DNA of 64,000 bases from Mangrovitalea sediminis (lineage in GTDB: Bacteria > Pseudomonadota > Gammaproteobacteria > Pseudomonadales > Oleiphilaceae). Under the pieces are notes generated by a model, which saw only the letters and a list, made by a program, of their open reading frames with translations, ran no database searches and had not been told where the DNA came from. Position numbers and translations under genes: made by a program. The DNA lies in contig NZ_NTLB01000004.1 in assembly GCF_002514725.1 (NCBI RefSeq), positions 124,001 through 188,000 on the forward strand, given 5' to 3'. Shown here piece by piece: positions 35,481 through 43,789 of the stretch; the stretch's first letter is position 1; every line of letters starts with the position of its first letter.

Positions 35481-36077
35481 CTATGCCAGATCGGTCTGAC
35501 GCTCTATGATCCGGGAGATGATGCCGTACGCAATGGCCTCTTCCGCGTTCATCCAAAAGTCCCTTTCGATATCTTTGGCCACCTTCTCGTAAGGCTGTCC
35601 TGTCTGAGAGGCAATCACACGGGCAATCCGTTCGCGAGCCTTCAGAATCTGCTCTGCCTGGATCGCCAGGTCAGACGCCTGACCACCGGCACCGCCTGCC
35701 GGCTGATGGATCAGGAAACGGGTGTTGGGCAGGCACACGCGGCGCTCTTTCGGCGGCGACAGGAAAATGTGTGCGGCTGCACTACCGACCCAACCGGCAC
35801 CGACGACTGTCACTGGCGCGCGGATAAAGCGCATCATGTCGTGGATGGCATCGCCGGATTCCACGTGGCCGCCAGGCGACGAGATGATCATGGTGATCGG
35901 CTCGTCCGATTCCTCGGAGAGCGCCAGCAGGCGCCGGCAAACCTCATAGGCCTTCTTATCGTTGATTTCGCCGAACACCAGCACGGTACGCGATTTGAAT
36001 GCCAGTTGGTCTTCCAACCGGCTGTTTTCGGTCTGCGGAGCCGGTTCTTCTGCTTTTGTCGCAAGTCTGAAGGTCAT
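35481..36077 (-). CDS. ClpP-like serine peptidase
   Basis: A 198-residue ClpP-family protein. The catalytic triad is complete by alignment with E. coli ClpP: Ser99 in GWVGSAAAH, His124 in FLIHQPAGG and Asp173 in ERDFWMNAEEA. The sequence around the Ser (GSAAA rather than AASMG) is not that of housekeeping ClpP, and no clpX or clpA is adjacent, so this is a second, divergent ClpP. It may form a tetradecamer with an AAA+ partner from elsewhere. AAGGA sits nine bases before the ATG chosen; the frame is open for 35 more codons upstream without a good start. Confidence 0.88.
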   Translation of the reverse strand: MTFRLATKAEEPAPQTENSRLEDQLAFKSRTVLVFGEINDKKAYEVCRRLLALSEESDEPITMIISSPGGHVESGDAIHDMMRFIRAPVTVVGAGWVGSAAAHIFLSPPKERRVCLPNTRFLIHQPAGGAGGQASDLAIQAEQILKARERIARVIASQTGQPYEKVAKDIERDFWMNAEEAIAYGIISRIIERQTDLA

Positions 36078-36357
36078 GATCGATTCCTTGATAATGGGGA
36101 GGCAAACGCCTTGGGCCCCGATAATGGCCATGTCGAACGCCAAAGAAAAGCCAAGCCTTTCATAGGACGGTATTCCATTCAATAACTGCGCCTATGTCAG
36201 CGGCGATTTAATGATCAGCGTTAAGGCAAAACTAAGGGAAATACGCCATACTGAAAAAATCCAGAAGCCCGAAAAGGCGTATCTGGATAAGCTAGCCCAT
36301 TCGTGTTCCTTTTCAACATGAGGGGCGGGCCAAACTCATCGGCAGAGGAGTCACGCG

Positions 36358-36555
36358 ATGAATGTAGGATCTTCCTCATCGGCGTTGGCACAGCAGTACC
36401 TGCAGCTGGCATCCAGTCAATCACGCCAGCAGGTGCAGTCAAATACGACGAATACAGCCCCAACCACTACCCAGAAATCCGAAGAGGCCGGCGAATCCAA
36501 GGCGGCACAGGCAGCGGAAGGGGAAACCGGCGGACGGATCAATACCTACGCCTGA
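36358..36555 (+). CDS. Small Ser/Gln-rich protein
   Basis: A 65-residue low-complexity protein rich in Ser, Gln, Thr and Ala, with an acidic middle and the C-terminal end GGRINTYA. GGCAGAGGAG stands seven bases before the ATG, and a textbook terminator follows 26 bases after the stop. Those signals make it a credible gene despite its size. No signal peptide or membrane helix; family not recognised. Confidence 0.65.
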   Translation: MNVGSSSSALAQQYLQLASSQSRQQVQSNTTNTAPTTTQKSEEAGESKAAQAAEGETGGRINTYA

Positions 36556-36581
36556 TATGTCCAATGTTCCAAGCTTCAGAG

Positions 36582-36605
36582 AGCCCTCTTCGTGAGGGCT
36601 TTTTT
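36582..36605 (+). terminator. Rho-independent terminator of the small gene
   Basis: AGCCCTC (36582-36588), loop TTCGT, GAGGGCT (36594-36600), then TTTTT. A classic intrinsic terminator 26 bases after the small Ser/Gln-rich gene. Confidence 0.85.
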
Positions 36606-36632
36606 ATGGCTCATCGTCGAGAGACTGCGCAC

Positions 36633-37271
36633 TCAGGCCCGCTGGCGATGATCGATGGCAAGCCGCACCGCCAGTCCGGCCAATACCGAACCCATGACAT
36701 AACGCTGCGCCGCCAGCCAGCGGGGATTGCGCCCAAACCACCCGGCGATACCTGCCGCCGACAGAGCGATCATCAGGTTGACGATGAAACTGATCGTGAT
36801 TTGCGTGGCGCCGAGAATCAGGCTCTGGGCAAGCACAGATCCGTGTTGCGGCGAGATGAACTGCGGGAAGATGGACAGGTAGAAAACGGCAATTTTGGGG
36901 TTAAGCAGACTGGTCAGGAACCCCATCATCATCAGTTTCCGCGGGGGCTGCTCCGGCAACACCCGGGGCTCGAACGGCGAGCGGGCGCCAGGCCTGAGCG
37001 CTTGCCAGGCGAGATACAACAGATAAAGCGCCCCGGCCCATTTCACCAGGTCGTACGCCACCGGAATTGCCACGAACAGGGCCGTCAGCCCCAACGCCGC
37101 CGCCAGCATATGCACCACGAACGCCGCCACCACACCGAACAGTGACATGACCCCCGCCGCGCGCCCCTGACAGATGGAACGCGATATCAGGTAAATCATA
37201 TTCGGCCCCGGTGTCAGCACCATCAGCAAGGCTGCACCGCCAAACAGGAGCCACTGATCGAGAGGAATCAT
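36633..37271 (-). CDS. LysE/RhtB-family amino-acid exporter
   Basis: A 212-residue membrane protein with six hydrophobic spans. The first helix and loop ALLMVLTPGPNMIYLISRSI (near 13-32) is the LysE/RhtB signature, and GFLTSLLNPKIAVFYLSIFP (near 113-132) is also conserved. Such proteins export amino acids or homoserine lactones, driven by the proton gradient. The ATG giving MIPLDQWLL was chosen as the usual family start. It lies 55 bp after the ybiT stop on the same strand. Confidence 0.9.
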   Translation of the reverse strand: MIPLDQWLLFGGAALLMVLTPGPNMIYLISRSICQGRAAGVMSLFGVVAAFVVHMLAAALGLTALFVAIPVAYDLVKWAGALYLLYLAWQALRPGARSPFEPRVLPEQPPRKLMMMGFLTSLLNPKIAVFYLSIFPQFISPQHGSVLAQSLILGATQITISFIVNLMIALSAAGIAGWFGRNPRWLAAQRYVMGSVLAGLAVRLAIDHRQRA

Positions 37272-37326
37272 CCGATAATCTCCAAACTCGTAGTGAACCT
37301 TCAGCAAAGCCCCGAGACGTGCGCCC

Positions 37327-38910
37327 TCAATACCCCTGGCTACGCAGATAGTCTTCGTAGTTGCCGCTGAAATCGACAATTCGACCCGGCTGCATATCGA
37401 TGATACGGGTTGCCAGGGACGAAACGAATTCCCGGTCGTGACTGACAAAAATCAGGGTACCCGGATAGTTTTCCAGCGCCAGGTTCAGCGCTTCGATCGA
37501 TTCCATATCGAGGTGGTTGGTCGGCTCGTCCATCAGCATGACATTGGCTTTCTGCAGGACCATCTTGCCGAACAGCATACGCCCCTGCTCACCGCCGGAC
37601 AGCACCTTCACCGACTTCTGAATCTCATCATTGGAAAACAGCATACGGCCAAGCGTACCGCGGATCAGCATCTCACCGCCCTGAGTCCACTGTGCCATCC
37701 ACTCATAGAGCGTGGCATCGGCCGCGAAGTCCCGTGCATGGTCCTGGGCAAAATAGCTGATTTGGGCGCTGTCGGTCCACTTGACGCTGCCTGCATCCAA
37801 GGTCAGCTCGCCCATCAAACAGCGCAGCAAGGAGGTCTTGCCGATACCGTTAGGACCGATGATAGCAACCCGCTCGCCGGCATCGATCTGAGCGCTGAAA
37901 CGCTTGATCAGCGGCTCTTCGCCATAGGAAAAACTGATATTTTCCAGCGTGACCGCCTGGCGGTGCAGCTTTTTCTCCTGCTCAAAGCGGATAAAAGGGC
38001 TGACGCGGCTGGACGGCTTGACCTCGACCAATTCGATTTTCTTGATCTGCCGGGCCCGGGAGGTCGCCTGGGCAGATTTCGACGCATTCGCGGAAAAGCG
38101 CGAGACGAACGCCTGCAGCTCGGCAATCTGCGCCTTCTTCTTGGCATTTTCGTTCTGGACCCGTTCCCGAGCCTCCGTCGACGCTCGCATGTAATCGTCG
38201 TAGTTGCCGGGATAGACCCGCAGCTCGCCATAATCCATGTCCGCCATATGTGTGCAGACACTGTTCAGGAAATGGCGATCGTGGGAAATGATGATCATGG
38301 TGCTGTTACGCTGATTGAGGATCGTCTCCAGCCAGCGAATGGTATCGATATCCAGGTGGTTGGTCGGCTCGTCGAGCAGCAGGACATCCGGATCCGAGAA
38401 CAACGCCTGCGCCAGCAACACCCGCAATTTCCAGCCTGGCGCGACGGCGCTCATGGGACCCCAGTGCTGCTCGAGCGGAATACCCAACCCCAGCAGTAAC
38501 TCACCGGCACGTGCCTCGGCGGTATAGCCATCGTACTCGGCAAACTGCACTTCCAGGTGCGCCACTTCGATACCGTCTTCGTCGCTCATCTCCGGCTTGG
38601 CGTAGATGCGGTCGCGCTCCAGCTTGATCCGCGACAGTTCGGAATGTCCCATGATCACAGTGTCGATGACACTGTATTCCTCAAAGGCGAACTGGTCCTG
38701 CCGCAGCTTACCGAGGCGAACGTTCTGTTCGACCATCACCTGCCCTGATGAAGGCTCCAGGTCGCCTCCAAGGATTTTCATAAACGTGGATTTACCACAG
38801 CCATTGGCACCGATCAGGCCGTACCGGTTGTGGTTGTTGAACTTGACGCTGACGTTTTCGAATAACGGCTTGGCGCCAAACTGCATGGTGATGTTTGCGG
38901 TCGAAATCAC
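37327..38910 (-). CDS. ybiT: ABC-F ATPase, YbiT type
   Basis: A 527-residue soluble protein with two ABC ATPase domains and no membrane part, acting on the ribosome. First Walker A is GANGCGKST near 38, second GPNGIGKTS near 353; Walker B is [11 protein letters not shown] in the first and [10 protein letters not shown] in the second. The second signature LSGGEQGRM is intact, while the first is altered (VAPGWKLRV), exactly as in E. coli YbiT. The Arg/Lys-rich linker (about 240-310) is the P-site tRNA-contacting region. A GTG start giving [12 protein letters not shown] aligns with YbiT; the frame is open 27 codons further up. Confidence 0.93.
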   Translation of the reverse strand: MISTANITMQFGAKPLFENVSVKFNNHNRYGLIGANGCGKSTFMKILGGDLEPSSGQVMVEQNVRLGKLRQDQFAFEEYSVIDTVIMGHSELSRIKLERDRIYAKPEMSDEDGIEVAHLEVQFAEYDGYTAEARAGELLLGLGIPLEQHWGPMSAVAPGWKLRVLLAQALFSDPDVLLLDEPTNHLDIDTIRWLETILNQRNSTMIIISHDRHFLNSVCTHMADMDYGELRVYPGNYDDYMRASTEARERVQNENAKKKAQIAELQAFVSRFSANASKSAQATSRARQIKKIELVEVKPSSRVSPFIRFEQEKKLHRQAVTLENISFSYGEEPLIKRFSAQIDAGERVAIIGPNGIGKTSLLRCLMGELTLDAGSVKWTDSAQISYFAQDHARDFAADATLYEWMAQWTQGGEMLIRGTLGRMLFSNDEIQKSVKVLSGGEQGRMLFGKMVLQKANVMLMDEPTNHLDMESIEALNLALENYPGTLIFVSHDREFVSSLATRIIDMQPGRIVDFSGNYEDYLRSQGY

Positions 38911-39056
38911 GAAAAATCCAGATAGAAGCGAGGGAATAAGGGTACTGCAGACCGAGCGAGTCACTTTGGCAAGCGAGTGGGCGGGCGGCAACCTGTCAAT
39001 CGTGCGCGATTATCGCATTTGTGGGAGGTGGGCGTCACCTTTAACGGGAGTGAATC

Positions 39057-39087
39057 AGGCCGGACCTCGCGACTCGAAGTCCGGCCT
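39057..39087 (-). terminator. Hairpin downstream of the alcohol dehydrogenase gene
   Basis: A perfect 9-bp stem (AGGCCGGAC, 39057-39065, with GTCCGGCCT, 39079-39087) and a 13-base loop, 26 bp past the stop. No T-run, so termination strength is uncertain. Confidence 0.45.
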
Positions 39088-39112
39088 CGATCCAAGTTCC
39101 TGCCAGAACCAG

Positions 39113-40171
39113 TTATCCGGTGCTCTTCAACGTCGCCATGTCGATCACGAAACGATATTTCACGTCGCTCCGCTTCATCCGCTCATAGGCTTCGTTGATG
39201 TTGTGGATATCGAGCATTTCGATATCACACCGGATGCCGTGCTCGGCGCAGAAGTCGAGAACTTCCTGGGTTTCCGGCATACCGCCGATCAGCGAGCCGG
39301 CCAGGACGCGGCGTTTGCGGACCAGATTGGCCGCGTTCAGGGTGGGGTCAATCGGTTCAATCAGCCCGACCAGGATGTGCACACCGTCGTAGGTCAGCGT
39401 CTCCAGATAGGGATTAAGATCATGCGGCACCGGAATGGTGTCGAGCAGGAAATCGAGGCTGCCGGCCGCGGCGGCCATCTGTTCAGGATCGGTGGAAATA
39501 ATCACATGGTCGGCACCCTGCCGCTGAGCCTCTTCCCGCTTGCCTTCAGAGCGGGTGAAGAGCGTCACTTCGGCGCCCAGCGCCTTGGCGAACTTCACGC
39601 CCATATGGCCTAAACCGCCCATACCGACCACGCCCACCTTGTGGCCGGCCTTTACCCCGAAGTGCTTGAGCGGCGAATAGGTGGTGATACCGGCACACAG
39701 AATCGGCGCCGCAGCCGGCAGTTCCAGGGCATCCGGCACGCGTACGACAAAACGCTCGCTCACCACCACGGCTTCGGAATATCCGCCGAAGGTCTGGCTT
39801 TGGTCGTGACGGTCGCGACCGTTATAGGTCGACACGAAACCACTTTCGCAAAACTGCTCGAGGCCGGAATCGCAGGCCTTGCACTGGCGGCATGAGTCAA
39901 CCATACAACCCACGCCAACCCTGTCGCCCACCTTAAACCGTGTAACGTCACTCCCGACAGCGGTAACCTTGCCGACAATCTCATGGCCCGGCACCACCGG
40001 ATAGGTGGTGCGCCCCCAGTCATTCTCGGCAAAGTGGATGTCGGTATGGCAGACACCGCAGTACAGAATATCGATGGCGACATCGTCCGGACGCGGCGCC
40101 CGTCGTTCGATCTGCAAAGGCGCCAGGCCCGACGTTGCGGACTGCGCGGCAAATGCGTGGTACTTCGACAT
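39113..40171 (-). CDS. Zinc-dependent alcohol dehydrogenase (YahK-like)
   Basis: A 352-residue medium-chain dehydrogenase. Catalytic zinc ligands: Cys in CGVCHTD near 39 and GHEIVGKV near 64. The four structural-zinc Cys are at DSCRQCKACDSGLEQFC near 95-109. The NAD(P)-binding motif GMGGLGHMG is near 185. This layout suits YahK/cinnamyl-alcohol-type aldehyde reductases, usually NADPH-specific. It lies 31 bp after the ene-reductase gene on the same strand. Together they could reduce unsaturated aldehydes at both the double bond and the carbonyl. Confidence 0.92.
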   Translation of the reverse strand: MSKYHAFAAQSATSGLAPLQIERRAPRPDDVAIDILYCGVCHTDIHFAENDWGRTTYPVVPGHEIVGKVTAVGSDVTRFKVGDRVGVGCMVDSCRQCKACDSGLEQFCESGFVSTYNGRDRHDQSQTFGGYSEAVVVSERFVVRVPDALELPAAAPILCAGITTYSPLKHFGVKAGHKVGVVGMGGLGHMGVKFAKALGAEVTLFTRSEGKREEAQRQGADHVIISTDPEQMAAAAGSLDFLLDTIPVPHDLNPYLETLTYDGVHILVGLIEPIDPTLNAANLVRKRRVLAGSLIGGMPETQEVLDFCAEHGIRCDIEMLDIHNINEAYERMKRSDVKYRFVIDMATLKSTG

Positions 40172-40202
40172 AGAGTGCTCCTCGTATCTGATAACCCGGG
40201 CG

Positions 40203-41303
40203 TTAAGCGCCCTGCTCGTCCAGCGCGGGATAATCGGTGTAGCCTTCCGCCCCGCCACCGTAAAGGGTTGCCGGGTTAAGCTCATTGAGCGGCGCGTCCA
40301 GTGCATACCGGCGAACAAGATCCGGGTTGGCAATGAAGGGGCGACCGAAAGCGACCAGATCCGCCGCATCGTCCTTCAAGGCAGCTTCGGCCGACGCCTT
40401 ATCATAGCCATTGTTGGCCATGTAAACGCCGTGGAAACGGTCTCGCAACGCCCGGAAGTCGAAGGTCGGATCGACCTTCCGGTCGCCACCGGTAGCCCCT
40501 TCGATCACGTGAATATACAACGGACTCAACGTATTCAGCGCTTCGACGACATAATTGAACAGCGGCTGAGGATGGCTGTCCTTCAAATCGTTGAAGGGCG
40601 ACACCGGCGACAGGCGCACGCCAACTTTGTCGGCACCAATGGCGTCACAACAGGCCTGCATCACTTCCAGCAACAGGCGCGCACGGTTTTCGATGGACCC
40701 CCCATAGGCGTCGGTGCGCTGATTGGCACCGTCGCGGAGGAACTCATCCAGCAGATAGCCGTTGGCGGCGTGGACTTCCACCGCATCGAAGCCCGCTCGC
40801 ACGGCATTCAGGGCCGATTTTCTGTAATCCTCGATCAGGGTCGGAATTTCGTCCAGTTCCAGGGCGCGGGGTTCGGACACATCGACCATGCCCTCGGCGA
40901 CGAAGGTCTGTGCCTTGGCCTGGATAGCTGAGGGCGCCACGGGCCTCTGGCCGTTCTCCTGCAGCGACACATGGGAAATTCGCCCCACATGCCACAGTTG
41001 CAGCACGATCCGGCCGCCCTTGGCATGAACCGCATCGGTAACGTTTTTCCAGGCCGCGACCTGCGCCTCACTGTAGATACCGGGCGTATTGATATAGCCC
41101 TGGCCGTCCGGGCGGATCTGTGTCGCTTCAGCAATGATCAACCCTGCGGTCGCCCGCTGAGCGTAATAGTCGACGGCCAGTTCGGTCGGTGCCAGACCAG
41201 CGCCGGCACGGTTTCGAGTCAGGGGGGCCATCACCATCCGGTTCCGAAGTGTCATGGCGCCCAGTTGGAACGACTCGAACAACAGACCTTGTGCTTGTGT
41301 CAT
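40203..41303 (-). CDS. Old yellow enzyme-type alkene reductase (NemA-like)
   Basis: A 366-residue FMN-dependent TIM-barrel reductase. FMN contacts are in MVMAPLTRNRA near 21 and the C-terminal VAFGRPFIANPDLVRR near 325; the substrate-binding His/Asn pair lies in FDAVEVHAANGYLLDEFL near 178, and QLWHVGRISH near 100 carries the family His. It reduces C=C bonds of enals, enones, maleimides or nitro compounds with NAD(P)H. First gene of a two-gene unit with the alcohol dehydrogenase; a LysR regulator is divergent beyond a decayed gene. Confidence 0.93.
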   Translation of the reverse strand: MTQAQGLLFESFQLGAMTLRNRMVMAPLTRNRAGAGLAPTELAVDYYAQRATAGLIIAEATQIRPDGQGYINTPGIYSEAQVAAWKNVTDAVHAKGGRIVLQLWHVGRISHVSLQENGQRPVAPSAIQAKAQTFVAEGMVDVSEPRALELDEIPTLIEDYRKSALNAVRAGFDAVEVHAANGYLLDEFLRDGANQRTDAYGGSIENRARLLLEVMQACCDAIGADKVGVRLSPVSPFNDLKDSHPQPLFNYVVEALNTLSPLYIHVIEGATGGDRKVDPTFDFRALRDRFHGVYMANNGYDKASAEAALKDDAADLVAFGRPFIANPDLVRRYALDAPLNELNPATLYGGGAEGYTDYPALDEQGA

Positions 41304-41365
41304 GGTTTACTCCTTGGTAGCGATGGGCATCACCGGGTTGGCCTACGGCGATACGTCCTGAAAAT

Positions 41366-41402
41366 AAAAAAAGCCCGCGCCTCTGGCAGGATGGGCGCGA
41401 GC
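41366..41402 (-). terminator. Rho-independent terminator facing left
   Basis: On the minus strand a GC-rich stem (GCTCGCGCC with GGCGCGGGC, one wobble) is followed by TTTTTTT. It serves a gene transcribed leftwards from beyond 41402. The only candidate there is the alcohol-dehydrogenase remnant, so the terminator outlived its gene. Confidence 0.75.
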
Positions 41403-41416
41403 AGAAGGGGAGCGTG

Positions 41417-41520
41417 TCAGGCTAACGGCTCCTTGAGTGAGCTCATATCAATCACAACGCGATACCTCATGTCGCCCCCGGGGCAGGCGCTCATCGGTAA
41501 CATAACTGTCCAGAGAGGCA
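41417..41520 (-). pseudogene. 3' remnant of an alcohol dehydrogenase
   Basis: Read leftwards from the stop at 41417-41419, the last codons give GDMRYRVVIDMSSLKEPLA, closely similar to the C-terminus of the intact Zn-alcohol dehydrogenase next door (SDVKYRFVIDMATLKSTG). Just upstream the resemblance continues in another frame (DERLPRG against EAYERMKRS), so a frameshift lies near 41475. Everything further upstream is lost. An intact terminator follows. This is a decayed paralogue or an old copy of the same gene family. Confidence 0.7.
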
Positions 41521-41560
41521 ATAACACCGACATCCAGGAAAACCCGCCCGATACAACCAA

Positions 41561-41604
41561 CCGGCAACTGACCGGCAACTGACCGGCAACTGACCGGCAA
41601 CTGA
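41561..41604. repeat. Four tandem copies of an 11-bp repeat
   Basis: CCGGCAACTGA occurs four times head to tail without a mismatch, followed by a broken copy starting CCGGCG. The 11-bp period is not a multiple of three, so it is not maintained by a reading frame. It lies in the non-coding gap between the alcohol-dehydrogenase remnant and the LysR gene. Confidence 0.85.
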
Positions 41605-41892
41605 CCGGCGCATGATGCAGCGGATCCCACTATCTTCGCCATGCCGAAACACACCGTTTTCAGAGGTCCAGGGCAACCCCCACATCGGCCACCAGATGCC
41701 GCGGTGTGATGTTGGAAAACGCCGATGAATGCGGGGCCCATGGAGACGCGGGAGCATACCGGTCTCGCAGGCAAAACCTTACCTGCTCGATTGCAGGCAG
41801 GATTCTAGAGGACGGATGACTGGTTGAAATACTTATTTTTTGTACCATCAACCATAATATTTATTATAGGTCGACTATACAGAGATTCCGCC

Positions 41893-42798
41893 ATGAGCCA
41901 CCTGATCCAGCTCCGCACCTTCTTGGAAACCTATCGCAGCGGATCGCTATCTCGCGCCGCACAACGTCTCGGCATGACGCAGCCGGCCGCCTCAGCGCAT
42001 GTACGGGCGCTCGAAACGACCCTTGGAAAGTCGCTCTTCAGCCGCCAGGCTCGGGGCATGACCCCAACGCCCATTGCCGACGAACTGGCCCGCTCGATCG
42101 CCATCCATCTCGATGAACTGGAAGGTAGCCTGGAAGCAATGAAGGCGCACTCCATGGATATCCGCGGCACCCTTCACCTGGCTGGCCCGGCCGTGCTGAC
42201 GGCGTCCCATATTGCCCCGCTGCTCGCGCCGCTGATGGCAGAAGGGATTTCGTTCCGCATCCAGACCGGAGGTCGGGAAACCCTGCATGCACTCCTTCGC
42301 GAAGGCGCCGTTGACCTGGCCATCACCGCCTCGGTCTCGAACAGTCCGGATGTCGCCTTCGAGGAGTTCGCCCGCGAGCGTCTGGTGCTGGTCGCCGCGC
42401 CGGATATGGCCCGCCGTATCCTCAGCCGCAAGATCACCCGCGAGACCCTGGAAGCGTTTCCAGCGATTGCCTACGACGAGGAGTTGCCGCTGATCCGCGA
42501 GTTTTTCCAGAGCCAGTTTGGCGTGTCCCCTGTCTGGCGGGCACAGACCACAGCACCAGACCTGCGAATCGTCGATGAATTCGTCCGCGCCGGCGCCGGC
42601 TGGTCGGTACTGCCGGACTACTTCTGTCAGAGAAGTCTCAACAAAGGGCAGATGGTTGCGCTGCTGCCGCCGGCAAGCGGACCGGAGAAAACGCTTTACC
42701 TGGCCTGGAACAAGAGCGCATTACGCCACCCGCGTGTCGCTTTTGTCCGCGACCACTTGCTGGCGGCGCGGGATCAGATCGATACCGCGCCCTATTAG
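41893..42798 (+). CDS. LysR-family transcriptional regulator
   Basis: A 301-residue LysR-type regulator. The helix-turn-helix (GSLSRAAQRLGMTQPAASAHV near 18-38) is standard, and the co-inducer domain spans about 90-295. The ATG chosen starts MSHLIQLRTFLE, the normal family start. Genes to the left are divergent: it may control the ene-reductase and alcohol dehydrogenase pair, though a 590-bp gap with a remnant and a repeat intervenes. On the right the alpha/beta hydrolase is convergent. Confidence 0.92.
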   Translation: MSHLIQLRTFLETYRSGSLSRAAQRLGMTQPAASAHVRALETTLGKSLFSRQARGMTPTPIADELARSIAIHLDELEGSLEAMKAHSMDIRGTLHLAGPAVLTASHIAPLLAPLMAEGISFRIQTGGRETLHALLREGAVDLAITASVSNSPDVAFEEFARERLVLVAAPDMARRILSRKITRETLEAFPAIAYDEELPLIREFFQSQFGVSPVWRAQTTAPDLRIVDEFVRAGAGWSVLPDYFCQRSLNKGQMVALLPPASGPEKTLYLAWNKSALRHPRVAFVRDHLLAARDQIDTAPY

Positions 42799-42802
42799 GA
42801 GG

Positions 42803-43564
42803 TTATGAGCGGGCGATGAAATCACTCATTTGCGCCAGCACGATATCCGTCTGCTCGCGGTGGGGAGTGTGACCGCAGTGGTCGATAATCGCCGCCTCTG
42901 CCCGGGGTGATTGCGTAACGATCGCGGTCACCTGTGCCTCGGTGGCATACTGGTCTTCCCGCCCCTGCATCACAAGCATGGGGACGTCGATGGACGGCAA
43001 CACATATTCGATATTCCAGGGCTGAAACGGCTGGCTCAGCCAGGTTCTGGCCCAGGAGTGAAACACCCAATCGGTCTTGTCGCCGTGATAGCGCGTCAGG
43101 TTCTTGAGTTTGCCGGCTGCGTAAGCCTCATCGGCCACACGGATACCCGCCAGGGTTTCGGGCTCGATAAAGACGTGGGCGGCTTCGGTAATCGCACCGC
43201 GTAAACGGGGATTTTTCTCGGCGGCATGCAGTAGCGCAATGGAACCCCCATCGGAATGCCCGATCACCCAATAATCCTGATCCGGAATCAGCTTATCCAG
43301 AACGGCAGGCAACTCGGTCAGCGCCGCCTGGTGCAGATAATGAATCGTCCGCTCCCGGTCCATGGGCGACGATTGGCCATACCCCTGACGATCGTAGACC
43401 AGTACCGGACAACCGGTTCGTTCGTTCAGTCGCTGAGGATAGTCGCGCCATTGAGCAATACTGCCCAACCCTTCGTGCAACAGCACCAGCCAGGGTTTAT
43501 CGGTGGCACCGGCGAATTGGGTGTAGTGAATCTGGAGGTGAGGGGCGAGCGTCAGAAAGGGCAC
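42803..43564 (-). CDS. Alpha/beta hydrolase
   Basis: A 253-residue hydrolase. The oxyanion region LLHEGLGSIAQWRDYP is near 27, the nucleophile Ser in IGHSDGGS near 100, and the catalytic His in DHCGHTPHREQ near 234. An acidic residue in MQGREDQYA near 205 completes the triad. Substrate unknown. The GTG start has AGGATG upstream. It is convergent with LysR and divergent from the decarboxylase cluster, so it could belong functionally to that cluster. Confidence 0.88.
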   Translation of the reverse strand: MPFLTLAPHLQIHYTQFAGATDKPWLVLLHEGLGSIAQWRDYPQRLNERTGCPVLVYDRQGYGQSSPMDRERTIHYLHQAALTELPAVLDKLIPDQDYWVIGHSDGGSIALLHAAEKNPRLRGAITEAAHVFIEPETLAGIRVADEAYAAGKLKNLTRYHGDKTDWVFHSWARTWLSQPFQPWNIEYVLPSIDVPMLVMQGREDQYATEAQVTAIVTQSPRAEAAIIDHCGHTPHREQTDIVLAQMSDFIARS

Positions 43565-43789
43565 GGCAACATCCTGGACAGTGAGAAGTTGTAAAGGTGA
43601 GCAGCGGTGAAGATTACTCAACAGGACACCCTGGCGGCAACCGCTTGCCACAGAGATGTGGGCGGCCAGATACCCGGATCGCCGCAAATGGCGCTCGAAC
43701 GACATGGGTCCGTTTCTTGCAACACACTGGATAGCGCGGTGTATCCTTATGCCAGAGAACCCTTATTCTATGGGGAGAGCCGGACAAGG

